This document shows positions 7,438 through 15,888 of a DNA stretch of 39,673 nucleotides, one piece after another. Origin of the DNA: Candidatus Cloacimonetes bacterium HGW-Cloacimonetes-2 (GTDB taxonomy: Bacteria > Cloacimonadota > Cloacimonadia > Cloacimonadales > Cloacimonadaceae); the NCBI GenBank assembly GCA_002842035.1, contig PHBP01000001.1:1-39673 (forward strand), in the 5' to 3' direction. The position numbers and the translations under genes were made by a program. The number at the start of each line of letters is the position of its first letter. Position 1 is the first letter of the stretch. The notes beneath the pieces were generated by a model. That model searched no databases and was not told the origin of the DNA. It saw nothing but the letters and a program-made list of their open reading frames with translations.

Positions 7438-8205
7438 TCATGGGTTTTGTCTTTGTACCAATAATCTCTTGAATAGGTTCTTTATGCTCTGCCCTATGAG
7501 TTCAATGACCCAGGGTACTAAATCATCGTTCCACCGCTGAGGATGGGTTGTGATCATCATTTGATCTGGTGTCTTGCTGTTCATAATCATATCTATTAGG
7601 CTATCAGTGTTACTCAGTTCTACCTGAAAAGGACCTTTAACTTTATCCCTAATACTAGCCCCACTGTAGTTCCATTTCCGCCCCGTATCAGTTACATAAA
7701 AGACTTTCTCATTGTTCAAATCAAAATATGGCTCACCAATTATGTGATAACTCCTGTAATCGTAATGTTTCCAGAGGTCTTTATTATCGTACTTGGAAAG
7801 TGGACTACCATGCATACAGATTGTGTTTATCGGGGCTAGCTTTCTTAACATACAAAGATTCTGTTCAAAACTCACAATAGCACTGTCTGGATTACCTTTT
7901 GCGCGATCCATATCCTCGTAATGATATCCAATTTCGTGCCCCATATTCTTAATTTCCTGTAGTTTATCATTATGTAAAGAACTTGGCACTATACGGAAAT
8001 AATACGTAGCTCTTATACCTCTTTGATGCTCCAATAAAGCAAAAATCTGTGAATTCCCGGGATTTCTATCTACATCATGTCGAAGTATAACTACTTTATC
8101 GAGTGGGCTCTGCAAATAGGCTTCGAATGTTTGAAACGCATAACCTGCAGAAATTAATGCATCCATTAGTCTCTGGTACTTGACAACAGTGAAATCTCTA
8201 TTCAT
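7438..8205 (-). CDS. NodB-fold polysaccharide deacetylase-like protein (HDVD type, copy 1)
   Basis: A 255-residue protein of the carbohydrate esterase 4-like fold. Motif 1 is RHDVD (42-46), with Asp44/Asp46 in the catalytic-base and metal positions. Motif 2 is GHEIGYHYED (89-98): His95 is present but the second His of the canonical HxxxH is missing. It has a family-specific MHGSPLS (131-137) and a motif-5 THPQRWND starting at 220. It shares all of these with the protein at 13351-14130, so the two are paralogs. A glycan-modifying role (deacetylation or a related hydrolysis) is inferred from fold and operon; the altered metal site means activity is not certain. No signal peptide, so it is probably cytoplasmic and acts on a nucleotide- or lipid-linked sugar. 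Confidence 0.78.
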   Translation of the reverse strand: MNRDFTVVKYQRLMDALISAGYAFQTFEAYLQSPLDKVVILRHDVDRNPGNSQIFALLEHQRGIRATYYFRIVPSSLHNDKLQEIKNMGHEIGYHYEDMDRAKGNPDSAIVSFEQNLCMLRKLAPINTICMHGSPLSKYDNKDLWKHYDYRSYHIIGEPYFDLNNEKVFYVTDTGRKWNYSGASIRDKVKGPFQVELSNTDSLIDMIMNSKTPDQMMITTHPQRWNDDLVPWVIELIGQSIKNLFKRLLVQRQNP

Positions 8206-8244
8206 AAACTTCGTCCATTATTGCTTGAAGGTCAGAGTACCGTA

Positions 8245-9711
8245 TCAGATTTGTATTCCTGCATTGGCAACTCTTGAAGTTCTATAAGGTATGTAGTTCA
8301 CAACAGAAGTAACACCAGCTCCTCCAACTAATCCCAAATCATGGTAATCAATAATAATGTTATCAATCTGGAGAGATTCCGTAGTACCCCACCAGTTATT
8401 TTTGAAATCTAAAGGATATGGTCCCTCGTTATAGTAATACAAAGCTCTAGATTCCACTGCATACTGAGTGCAATCAATATTGTTATAATTGACCTTAGTC
8501 CAGCCTTCAGTAATTGTATTGTACCAGTTATTTGTGTGATATGTCTTAATACCAACTCGACATTCAATATCATTATATGAGATGGTTAGGTTGGAATAAC
8601 CAGAATTCTCAATACCAACATCGTTGTTTCGGATTGTATTGTACTCAAATAATGAGCTAGATTCCCAAAGATTTACAAATCCTCTATCGTTATCAAGGAA
8701 CGCAGAATTGCTAATGTGTGCATTAGTTACCAACTCACACTTCATCGCTATGTAGTTATCAAGAAACAAATTGCTATTAGCGTTATATCCTTGAACACTA
8801 TTCACGAAGCAAGACGCTGCATTTATGTTCTTGTTACCATAGAAAAAATTGTTCGACACATTCAAACTCGTTAATGACCTGGCAACAAAACCATATAGAC
8901 ACCTAATGAAAGATGAATTTTCGATCGAGAAACCATCAACCGTAACCTGTAGTGCGTTTCTCAAGTGAGAAAATGACATATGGTTTAGTTCGGTAGCCCC
9001 AGAATATATATAAAAACCATCGCCCAGATTAGCCTCGGAAATGCTTCCTGTGTAACAACCGGAGTATGAGGTTATGTAGGCACGCATGTTGTTTCCCGGG
9101 GAAGATATCTGCCCATATGAACTTATTCTTACGTTTTTATCTATAAGGAGCCTACTATCAGAGCTGAATTCTAGTCTTGAGTTTTCACCTAAAACCATGT
9201 CCTCCTTAACAACATAATTTCTCCCTTGTTCTAAGATCAGTTCACTATCCAGATAAGCCTCTAGCTCAATCTCTGGATAAAGTAATAAGCTATTACTTGC
9301 AACCTCAAGTTCAGGCATATTCAGTTCGATATCATAGATATAATTAAAACCCCAGCCAACCATATAATATGCTACAATATATCTATCGTAAGGCAACTTA
9401 GAAAAGCTGAATCTACCATTTTGATCGGTAAAAACAGTTTGTAGAGGACTATAATTCCTATGATCAAACAAGACTTTGTCATCAATGGGAAAGGCCAGAT
9501 CAGGATATTGCTGACGAATCTCTAATACTTGCTGAGAAGCTAAATCAGCTCGAAAAATTGATACGGTAATCCCAGCATGTACTTCTTGCCCATCAAGTCT
9601 TACAATTCCTGACACAGTGCCTGAACTAGACTGTGATGAATTATTGCATCCGGTTGATAGCACTATAACGGATAACAACAGCATACTGAGATAGAAGTAC
9701 TTACTAATCAT
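8245..9711 (-). CDS. lipoprotein with carboxypeptidase-like Ig domain and right-handed beta-helix
   Basis: A 488-residue predicted lipoprotein. The N-terminal hydrophobic segment ends at Cys22 in VLSTGC (a slightly non-canonical lipobox). Residues about 32-150 form a carboxypeptidase regulatory-like Ig module (GTVSGIVRLDGQ start, DQNGRFSFSKLPYDRYIVAYY). From about 165 to 460 the sequence is a run of short Asn-rich turns (NNFFYGN, SNLFLDN, SNSAFLDND-type, YNTIRNN) typical of parallel beta-helix proteins such as polysaccharide lyases or glycan-binding surface proteins. No specific catalytic site is evident. Its place between glycan-modifying genes suggests it acts on, or is anchored with, the finished polysaccharide. 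A lipoprotein in the middle of a biosynthesis operon is unusual. Confidence 0.8.
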   Translation of the reverse strand: MISKYFYLSMLLLSVIVLSTGCNNSSQSSSGTVSGIVRLDGQEVHAGITVSIFRADLASQQVLEIRQQYPDLAFPIDDKVLFDHRNYSPLQTVFTDQNGRFSFSKLPYDRYIVAYYMVGWGFNYIYDIELNMPELEVASNSLLLYPEIELEAYLDSELILEQGRNYVVKEDMVLGENSRLEFSSDSRLLIDKNVRISSYGQISSPGNNMRAYITSYSGCYTGSISEANLGDGFYIYSGATELNHMSFSHLRNALQVTVDGFSIENSSFIRCLYGFVARSLTSLNVSNNFFYGNKNINAASCFVNSVQGYNANSNLFLDNYIAMKCELVTNAHISNSAFLDNDRGFVNLWESSSLFEYNTIRNNDVGIENSGYSNLTISYNDIECRVGIKTYHTNNWYNTITEGWTKVNYNNIDCTQYAVESRALYYYNEGPYPLDFKNNWWGTTESLQIDNIIIDYHDLGLVGGAGVTSVVNYIPYRTSRVANAGIQI

Positions 9712-9725
9712 AAAAAACTCCTAGA

Positions 9726-10451
9726 TTAAATTGTACCCGAATCAACAAAGTGGTTAGCTCCAGTAATAGTTTCACTAGTATCATTTAGTAAGAACTCTAC
9801 CATCCTAGCTACTGCATCTATTGATGTTGGTTTCTTTAATGATGTTCTCTTGTAAATCCTTTCCTTCTGTTCAAAGGATAAGGTACTGCTCATGGCGGTA
9901 TCCATAAACCCAGCAACTATAGTATTTGAACGAATCCCACGTTCTCCCCACTCCCTTGCAGTATTCTTTGAGAAAGCTTCTATAGCGCCTTTAGTTGAGG
10001 CATACATAGCGAGCCCTTTATATCCAGTATGGACACTAATCGAAGAAATATGGACTATCGATCCCTGTGTATTATGAAGTAACATGTTACGAATTACATT
10101 CTTTGTTATCATCATAGGTGCGAATACATTGACCTGATACATATTTACTAACAGGTCATAATGCATATTGCTTATAATATCATCATAAGCCATTGCCGCA
10201 TTATTCACAAAACCATGTAAAGGCACATCGTATCCTACTAGATCATGAAAGATTGTTGTCATAGAATTGGGAACATCCATCAAGTCTGCAATAATCAACT
10301 GAAATCTATCTTTGTACTTTGTTTCAAGATCAGATATGGCTTCCACATTTCTCCTTGCAACGCCGAATACTCGATAACCATTATCAAGTAAATGAGCAGT
10401 TGTTCTAAGGCCTAAACCTTGAGTAACTCCGGTTACGAGTATGTTTCTCAT
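9726..10451 (-). CDS. SDR-family oxidoreductase (FabG-like), copy 1
   Basis: A 241-residue short-chain dehydrogenase/reductase. The NAD(P) loop TGVTQGLG is at 7-14, NNAA at 83-86, the catalytic region has SSIS near 136-139 and Tyr150-xxx-Lys154 (YASTK), and the C-terminus GANHFVDSGTI follows the FabG pattern. FabG-like enzymes reduce 3-oxoacyl-ACP to 3-hydroxyacyl-ACP. Its stop-to-start spacing to the adenylating enzyme upstream is 1 nt, and that gene overlaps an ACP gene, so an acyl-ACP substrate is more likely here than a sugar. A sugar dehydrogenase role remains possible. Confidence 0.85.
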   Translation of the reverse strand: MRNILVTGVTQGLGLRTTAHLLDNGYRVFGVARRNVEAISDLETKYKDRFQLIIADLMDVPNSMTTIFHDLVGYDVPLHGFVNNAAMAYDDIISNMHYDLLVNMYQVNVFAPMMITKNVIRNMLLHNTQGSIVHISSISVHTGYKGLAMYASTKGAIEAFSKNTAREWGERGIRSNTIVAGFMDTAMSSTLSFEQKERIYKRTSLKKPTSIDAVARMVEFLLNDTSETITGANHFVDSGTI

Positions 10452-10452
10452 C

Positions 10453-11664
10453 CTAAATCCTCTTTACTTTACCGCTACGAGTCAAATCAATATTGTCGAC
10501 AAAACTAATGACCCTTGGAATCTTATAGTCTTGCAGATTCTCTTTCAAGAACGCTCTGAGTTCAGCCTCTGAACACGAATTCATGGTCACGACTTCTGCC
10601 ACTAGAATAGTTCCAACAACCGGGTTTGTTTTACCCCATACCCTAGCCTTCGAGATGGAAGGATGTAAGCATAAAACTTGTTCAATCTCAAGTGGGTTAG
10701 CCTTGAGCCCACCCACGTTGACAAGCTCATTATCTCTACCAATAAACACAAATTCTTGAACCTCAGGATCTACTACTTCTACCAAGTCCCCTGTATCATA
10801 CCATCCCTCTGTTGCATCATCGACACCCAATAACGACATATGAATGAATAATCGGTTATCAACTATTTTACATTGATCGGGACAGGTAATCACAAACTTG
10901 TCATTGTTGGATTCAAGTACAGATCCTGCCTCAGTAGAGGCATAAATGTTCCTAAGCTTTGCGTTTGGAAAGGCTTTTTCTAAGTGTCCCGATAGATGTG
11001 GGTCAAAGCTCTCCCCACCAGAAGTGATTCTTCGTACAGAAGGATACTCCGAGCACAAAGGTAATAGCATTCTATAAAAGGTAGGAGTAGCAGATATGTT
11101 GGTGATATTATAACCATTAATCCGCTTCATAACGTCATCCGATGAAAGCTTGAAAACGTCTATCATTCCATTACCATTGAGGATTGATTGGAAAAAGACC
11201 TGAATACCCGCTATATGAGTCGGATTATATGCATAAGCCCATACGTCGTTTGCATGTTTCTCAGATATCCTTGCCAAACGAGTAAGATTATCTAGCCTGT
11301 GAGTTATTTTTTTAGGTATTCCAGTAGTACCAGAAGTATACAAACTGACCCGCCAATCTCTTGCTTGCTTGATTAATGATATCAATTCTGCCTTATTCTC
11401 AATCTGTTTCTTGCTTACATTCTTATACTTGTTAACCTTATCCAAGTCTATCGCGAGTTTTTTTAACTCTAATTCGCTAAAATCTGAATCTAACAAGACT
11501 ATGTCTATTCCGTGAACAATGCTACTCAATATGGTTTTGAAAATGTCGTAGGTCTTCAATAATTTACAATAATGTGGGACTTGAGTGCAAGAATTTAGAT
11601 CATGGATAAGTCGAGAATAAGTAAATTCTTCCCCGTCTTTAGCAACAAAAAAAAGACTATCCAT
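10453..11664 (-). CDS. AMP-binding acyl-activating enzyme (acyl-CoA/acyl-ACP ligase-like)
   Basis: A 403-residue member of the ANL adenylating superfamily. The ATP loop YTSGTTGIPK is at 109-118, STEAG at 243-247, YDTGD at 289-293, the hinge after GRDNE, NVGGLKANPLEIE at 316-328, and the catalytic Lys399 in SGKVKRI. It is shorter than usual (about 500 or more) because the N-terminal subdomain before the ATP loop is reduced, as in some OSB-CoA-ligase-like enzymes. It overlaps the ACP gene by 8 nt, which suggests it loads an acyl group onto that ACP, or activates an acyl acid for the glycan. The acyl substrate cannot be predicted. Confidence 0.88.
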   Translation of the reverse strand: MDSLFFVAKDGEEFTYSRLIHDLNSCTQVPHYCKLLKTYDIFKTILSSIVHGIDIVLLDSDFSELELKKLAIDLDKVNKYKNVSKKQIENKAELISLIKQARDWRVSLYTSGTTGIPKKITHRLDNLTRLARISEKHANDVWAYAYNPTHIAGIQVFFQSILNGNGMIDVFKLSSDDVMKRINGYNITNISATPTFYRMLLPLCSEYPSVRRITSGGESFDPHLSGHLEKAFPNAKLRNIYASTEAGSVLESNNDKFVITCPDQCKIVDNRLFIHMSLLGVDDATEGWYDTGDLVEVVDPEVQEFVFIGRDNELVNVGGLKANPLEIEQVLCLHPSISKARVWGKTNPVVGTILVAEVVTMNSCSEAELRAFLKENLQDYKIPRVISFVDNIDLTRSGKVKRI

Positions 11665-11893
11665 TTGGCCTTTTGCCCAGTTTAATCAGAATCTCGCCAA
11701 TGCTGTTCACGAAGCCATCTTCGAAAATATCGATTCCTGATTCGTTCTCAATTCTTACAGTAAGCTCTGCTAAATCCAGTGAATCTAACTCAAGATCTCT
11801 TCGAAGATCATCACTAGGTTGGATACTTTCAAGCCTGGTTAGCCCTTTGTTCTGCCTCACAGTATTAATCATTACTAAAAGCCTATCGATCAT
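11657..11893 (-). CDS. acyl carrier protein (operon copy)
   Basis: A 78-residue ACP with the phosphopantetheine site LELDSLDLAEL, Ser38 being the attachment residue, and the acidic helix II around it. Its ATG overlaps the stop of the upstream deacetylase gene by one nt (TAATG), and its 3' end overlaps the adenylating enzyme by 8 nt, so the three are translationally coupled. It is not next to the usual housekeeping fatty-acid genes, which points to a dedicated carrier for an acyl group used in this polysaccharide. Confidence 0.93.
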   Translation of the reverse strand: MIDRLLVMINTVRQNKGLTRLESIQPSDDLRRDLELDSLDLAELTVRIENESGIDIFEDGFVNSIGEILIKLGKRPNG

Positions 11894-12825
11894 TAGTTCT
11901 CCTTAGTTTTTTTCCAATACTCAAAGTAGTCCTTGCATGTTATGAATTCGAAGCCATTCGATTGGAAATATAGTAGATGTTGTTCATACAACCTGATTGC
12001 TGATTCACCCAAGTTTTTTGTTTTCATATACCCTCTGAGTTGTTCTGCTATTATATATACAAAAGGATTGTTTGAGCGTCTCGCTCTACTATCGTTGTCC
12101 TTTTCCACCATACATTCATTAGGATGGATCAAAAAGTTGATAGGATTACCAGTAAGCTTAGACTCCCAAGCTAATAATGAGCGTAACAATTGGAGACTAT
12201 AAGGAATAATCCTCATTGCAGTGCCGATATAAGGTATTATTAGAGAAGAAATTGGGATCTCAAAGACCGGATAATCTCCTCTTTTAGATAAATCGTTCTT
12301 CTGAACATATCCAGGATAACGAGCAGCCCAGAGTCTGTTCAATTTCTTTATAGCACCGAAACTGAAAAACATGTCTGCTCTTTGGGGTGATATTGAGCTA
12401 TCAATAATATACCCAGAATCATGTAAAGCTATAGGAGTAAATCTATTAACCCTTAGGGCAGGTGCACGAAACGATACAACTGGATTTCCTGATATATCCT
12501 CCAACAGCTTCCTTGATTTGCTCAACTGGTTTGTTTGCTCTTGTAGATTCAGCTGGTCTAGAGCAAATCTATCATCATGACAATAACTATGTGAACCCAA
12601 TTCATGCCCTCTGTCAACTATCATCCTGATAATCACAGGAAAAGCTAATGCAATGTCACCTGTTACAAAAAACGTGCTTCTGACCCCAATGCGATCATAT
12701 AGGTCCAATAGTCTTGGCAATCCTTCATTTACAATATACTCACCAGTAAGTCTACGCTGTTTATTGAACCTAATAGAAGTAAGTTCTACATCATTCGTAG
12801 CAAGAAAAAACGTCTTCATCTGCAT
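11893..12825 (-). CDS. NodB-type polysaccharide deacetylase
   Basis: A 310-residue carbohydrate esterase 4-like protein with an intact metal-site pattern: TNDVE near residues 10-14 (Asp12), GHELGSHSYCHDD around 93-105 with HxxxH, FRAP as motif 3 and LIHPNE as motif 5. Such enzymes remove N-acetyl groups from amino sugars or O-acetyl groups from glycans. No signal peptide is seen, so a cytoplasmic lipid-linked or nucleotide-linked substrate is likely. It overlaps the acyltransferase gene upstream by 35 nt. A deacetylase next to an acyltransferase and an ACP suggests exchange of an acetyl for another acyl group on an amino sugar. Confidence 0.85.
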   Translation of the reverse strand: MQMKTFFLATNDVELTSIRFNKQRRLTGEYIVNEGLPRLLDLYDRIGVRSTFFVTGDIALAFPVIIRMIVDRGHELGSHSYCHDDRFALDQLNLQEQTNQLSKSRKLLEDISGNPVVSFRAPALRVNRFTPIALHDSGYIIDSSISPQRADMFFSFGAIKKLNRLWAARYPGYVQKNDLSKRGDYPVFEIPISSLIIPYIGTAMRIIPYSLQLLRSLLAWESKLTGNPINFLIHPNECMVEKDNDSRARRSNNPFVYIIAEQLRGYMKTKNLGESAIRLYEQHLLYFQSNGFEFITCKDYFEYWKKTKEN

Positions 12826-13354
12826 TGAACTGCTTGGTCACAGAGGCTGGATTACCAGCGACAATCGAATGAGCAGGGATAACACCTTGAGCTGTTGATC
12901 CCGCACTCACAACAGCGCATTCTCCCACGTCTGTTCCAGGAAGAATCGTAGAGGAAACTCCAATCCAAGCTCCCCGGCGGATTACTACCGGCGCTAAATA
13001 GGATAGCATACGACCCTTGAAATGCATATATGGATTTGAATGTGCGATTACATAGTTATTTCCAGCCAAAGCTGCATAATCCTCTATTTGGATGTATTCT
13101 GGATGTGCGTTGTCTAACACACAATGCATTCCCAGCATCACATTTCTGCCGATCCGGACTCCCCGCATTCTGTGTAACTGAACTCGCCAACTATTTATTG
13201 GGCAATTGTAGGCCAAGCTCTGAAATAAGTAATTGCGAAATCGTTGTATCAAGAAACAAAACCGCCCAGTTTCTCGTCTTTTACTAGATTTTTGGAGTTG
13301 TTCTGCGAAGCTCTTGTTGGGCACATAATACGGGATAATTCTTGCCTTAATCAT
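12791..13354 (-). CDS. hexapeptide-repeat (left-handed beta-helix) acyltransferase, copy 1
   Basis: A 187-residue acyltransferase of the WbbJ/maltose-acetyltransferase type. Hexapeptide turns run from about residue 67 (VRIGRNVMLGMHCVLD) to 178, the active-site His lies in VIAHSNP, and the conserved end is SIVAGNPASV. It transfers an acetyl or larger acyl group to a hydroxyl or amine of a sugar. The first 65 residues are basic and may associate with the membrane. Its ATG overlaps the stop of the upstream gene by 4 nt (ATGA). It is a paralog of the protein at 19813-20334; both have LD-x-A-x-P followed by IEDY. Confidence 0.88.
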   Translation of the reverse strand: MIKARIIPYYVPNKSFAEQLQKSSKRRETGRFCFLIQRFRNYLFQSLAYNCPINSWRVQLHRMRGVRIGRNVMLGMHCVLDNAHPEYIQIEDYAALAGNNYVIAHSNPYMHFKGRMLSYLAPVVIRRGAWIGVSSTILPGTDVGECAVVSAGSTAQGVIPAHSIVAGNPASVTKQFNADEDVFSCYE

Positions 13355-14130
13355 ATACTGTCCCTTTTGCGCCGATACTGCTTCAAGGCCTTTTTTGCCA
13401 AGTACTTAGGGACGGTTAACACATAATAGCGTATCATCCACTTAAGCCAAATATCATTCCATCTAGCTGGATGGATATTCAACATAAATTGCTCTGGAAG
13501 CTTCCCATCGGAAATGAGGTCAATCAAATCATCTGAGTAGTGAACGTTAAACTTGTAGGGTGACACCACATGGTCTCTAACGCTATATTTTTCGCCATCC
13601 CAGCAATTGCCAGTATCTGTTAAGTATGCCATAACATTAAAATCAAGATCAAGATACGGCTCGGCAATAATATCGTGTTCGCGGTAATCGTACCGATTCC
13701 ATAGCGCTTTGCTATCCCAAGGCGATAATGGCCTGCCATGCATAGCAATAGTTTGTACTGGATAATAACCCCTAAAGAATTCCAGATTACGTTTAAACCT
13801 CTTAATAGCTGCTTCATAATCGCCGTCGGTTGCTGCAAGATCTTCATAGTGATACCCAATTTCATGGCCCAAAGACACTATGCCCTTTATCACTGAGTCA
13901 TTAACGCTGAGTGGTGATCTGCGGAAATAATAGCTTGTATGAATACCCAAGTCCGACTCAATCAATGCCATCTTCAGGGCATTACTAGGCCAAGAGTCTA
14001 CATCATGACGAATCAGGCAGACACGGGAAGCAGGATTTTCAAAGAACTCGGCTACAGTTTGCGTTTCATAGCCGTTTCTAAGCAAGCTTAGACACAATTC
14101 TCTGTACATCCGCATAGTAAAATCACGCAT
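13351..14130 (-). CDS. NodB-fold polysaccharide deacetylase-like protein (HDVD type, copy 2)
   Basis: A 259-residue paralog of the protein at 7438-8205. The shared marks are RHDVDSWPSNAL near 41, SYYFRRSPLS, GHEIGYHYEDLA, AMHGRPLSPWD, YDYREHDIIAEPYLDL, LTDTG and NIHPARWND. As in copy 1 the HxxxH of motif 2 keeps only the first His, while an extra conserved His lies in AMHGRP. It sits between galE and the hexapeptide acyltransferase, overlapping the latter by 4 nt. Probable role is deacylation or hydrolysis of a sugar intermediate in the cytoplasm; the reaction is not established for this subgroup. Confidence 0.78.
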   Translation of the reverse strand: MRDFTMRMYRELCLSLLRNGYETQTVAEFFENPASRVCLIRHDVDSWPSNALKMALIESDLGIHTSYYFRRSPLSVNDSVIKGIVSLGHEIGYHYEDLAATDGDYEAAIKRFKRNLEFFRGYYPVQTIAMHGRPLSPWDSKALWNRYDYREHDIIAEPYLDLDFNVMAYLTDTGNCWDGEKYSVRDHVVSPYKFNVHYSDDLIDLISDGKLPEQFMLNIHPARWNDIWLKWMIRYYVLTVPKYLAKKALKQYRRKRDSI

Positions 14131-14133
14131 AGA

Positions 14134-15150
14134 TTAAGCTTTATGATTAGTAATCTGCTTCTGAAATCGCCATCCATCCCTGCACATATCTTCCAGCCCA
14201 AGGTTAGCATTCCAGCGCAAGATCCGATTCGCTTTATCTGGATTTGAGTAACACTCTGCCACATCACCAGCACGACGGGAACTAATAACATGAGGAACAG
14301 TCAGATCGTTTACTCTTTCAAATGCTTTGATAACATCCATGACAGAATACCCTTTTCCTGTTCCCAGGTTGAAGATATGCACACCGGGATTCTCTTCCAC
14401 AAAGGGAAGGGTTTTGATATGCCCCAAAGCCAGATCCACTACATGTATATAGTCCCTCACTCCGGTACCATCTTGCGTAGGATAGTCATTGCCATATACA
14501 AAGAGTTTGTCCCTTTTTCCTATGGCTACTTGTGTTATGATCGGGAATAGGTTATTTGGAATACCCAAGGGGTCTTCACCGATTAATCCTGAAACATGAG
14601 CACCAACCGGATTAAAGTATCTCAGCAGTGCTATATGCCAATTCTGATCGGAACTACATAAATCCCTGCATATATTTTCAACAGCCAGCTTCGTCATTCC
14701 ATAAGGGTTAACAGGACCGGTAGGGCTAGCTTCTGTTAGGGGCATAATGTTGTTTCCGCCATAGACTGTTGCAGAACTGCTGAAAATGAGATTATGCACA
14801 TGAAACTGCTCCATCACTTGCATTAGAATGATAGACCCTACGACATTGTTATGGTAATACTTCAATGGTTCTGCGACAGATTCCGCCACAGCTTTCAATC
14901 CGGCAAAATGTATCACTGTGTGAATCTCGTGGGAAGCAAAAACGTTTGTCAATGCTTTTCTATCGGTTACATCGCAATGATAAAAAATTGGCTTTCTTCC
15001 TGTGATCATCTCTATCTTCTCAAGGACAGAGGGGTTGGAATTGGATAGGTTATCTACTATGATAACGTTATCTCCAATCTCCAACAACTCAACCACTGTA
15101 TGGCTGCCAATGAAGCCGGTACCGCCGGTTACCAAAATGTTTCTATCCAT
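14134..15150 (-). CDS. galE: UDP-glucose 4-epimerase
   Basis: This 338-residue enzyme interconverts UDP-glucose and UDP-galactose (or the GlcNAc/GalNAc pair) using tightly bound NAD. It has GGTGFIG at 9-15, VDNLSNS, HFAGLKAVAESV, SSSATVYG with the catalytic Ser near 124-126, Tyr150-xxx-Lys154 (YGMTK), the GalE-specific LRYFNPVGAHVSG-type segment, and YPTQDGTGVRDYIHVVDLA. Length and order match the family throughout. It supplies a galacto-configured precursor for the glycan. It is 3 nt upstream of the HDVD-type gene and 23 nt after the SDR gene. Confidence 0.96.
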   Translation of the reverse strand: MDRNILVTGGTGFIGSHTVVELLEIGDNVIIVDNLSNSNPSVLEKIEMITGRKPIFYHCDVTDRKALTNVFASHEIHTVIHFAGLKAVAESVAEPLKYYHNNVVGSIILMQVMEQFHVHNLIFSSSATVYGGNNIMPLTEASPTGPVNPYGMTKLAVENICRDLCSSDQNWHIALLRYFNPVGAHVSGLIGEDPLGIPNNLFPIITQVAIGKRDKLFVYGNDYPTQDGTGVRDYIHVVDLALGHIKTLPFVEENPGVHIFNLGTGKGYSVMDVIKAFERVNDLTVPHVISSRRAGDVAECYSNPDKANRILRWNANLGLEDMCRDGWRFQKQITNHKA

Positions 15151-15173
15151 AAACTACCTCATTAATCACAACA

Positions 15174-15884
15174 TCAAACTAATCCGCCATTAATATTGAT
15201 CTCCGCACCTGTTATATATGTAGCTGAGACCAAGTATTGAACAGCCTTTAAAATATCCATGGGATCTCCCAGGCTACCCTGTGGAATCTTCTTCACAATG
15301 TCAGACAGATAATCTTTCGGTACTTCAGCTATCATACCGATATCAAAATATCCAAGATTTATAGTATTTATGGTTATCCCGTATTTTGCATTCTCTACAG
15401 CAACGGCCTTAGCTAAACCCCATAATCCAGCCTTTGATGCAGCATATGCAGAAGTACCGTAAACACCAATTCGTGGCACAACGGACGACAAATTGATGAT
15501 CCTGCCAAAACCAATATTCCTCATATAGGGAATCACTGCGCGAATAACGTTGTATACTCCAAAAAGATTCACATCCAGGACGTCGTGCCATAATATAGGA
15601 TCAGAATTCTGGATAGCAGCATTATAGTTTACGCCGGCGCAGTTAATCACCACGATGTTATCCGCAGAGTCTCTAGTGATGGATTCAACCCATTGGGTTG
15701 CTTGCTCGGGATTACGAATATCAACTCGAGACAGAAATAATTGAGACTTTACTTCATGATTAAGTGAATTCTGCTCAGGTGCAGTGGAAAAGTATGTTCC
15801 AAACACAGTGTTACCACTTGAGACCAGATTATCGGCCAATAACTTGCCTATGCCACGAGTTGCTCCGGTAATCAAATACAGCAT
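15174..15884 (-). CDS. SDR-family oxidoreductase (FabG-like), copy 2
   Basis: A 236-residue short-chain dehydrogenase with TGATRGIG at 6-13, NCAG at 81-84, the LSSVV segment near 132, Tyr147-xxx-Lys151 (YAASK) and the C-terminal TGAEININGGLV typical of FabG. The ATG at 15884 is preferred over a GTG nine codons upstream because the nucleotide-binding strand starts right after it; the gene then lies 4 nt downstream of the KAS III gene. Pairing with KAS III strongly suggests a 3-oxoacyl-ACP reductase for the condensation product. Confidence 0.88.
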   Translation of the reverse strand: MLYLITGATRGIGKLLADNLVSSGNTVFGTYFSTAPEQNSLNHEVKSQLFLSRVDIRNPEQATQWVESITRDSADNIVVINCAGVNYNAAIQNSDPILWHDVLDVNLFGVYNVIRAVIPYMRNIGFGRIINLSSVVPRIGVYGTSAYAASKAGLWGLAKAVAVENAKYGITINTINLGYFDIGMIAEVPKDYLSDIVKKIPQGSLGDPMDILKAVQYLVSATYITGAEININGGLV

Positions 15885-15888
15885 TTTC

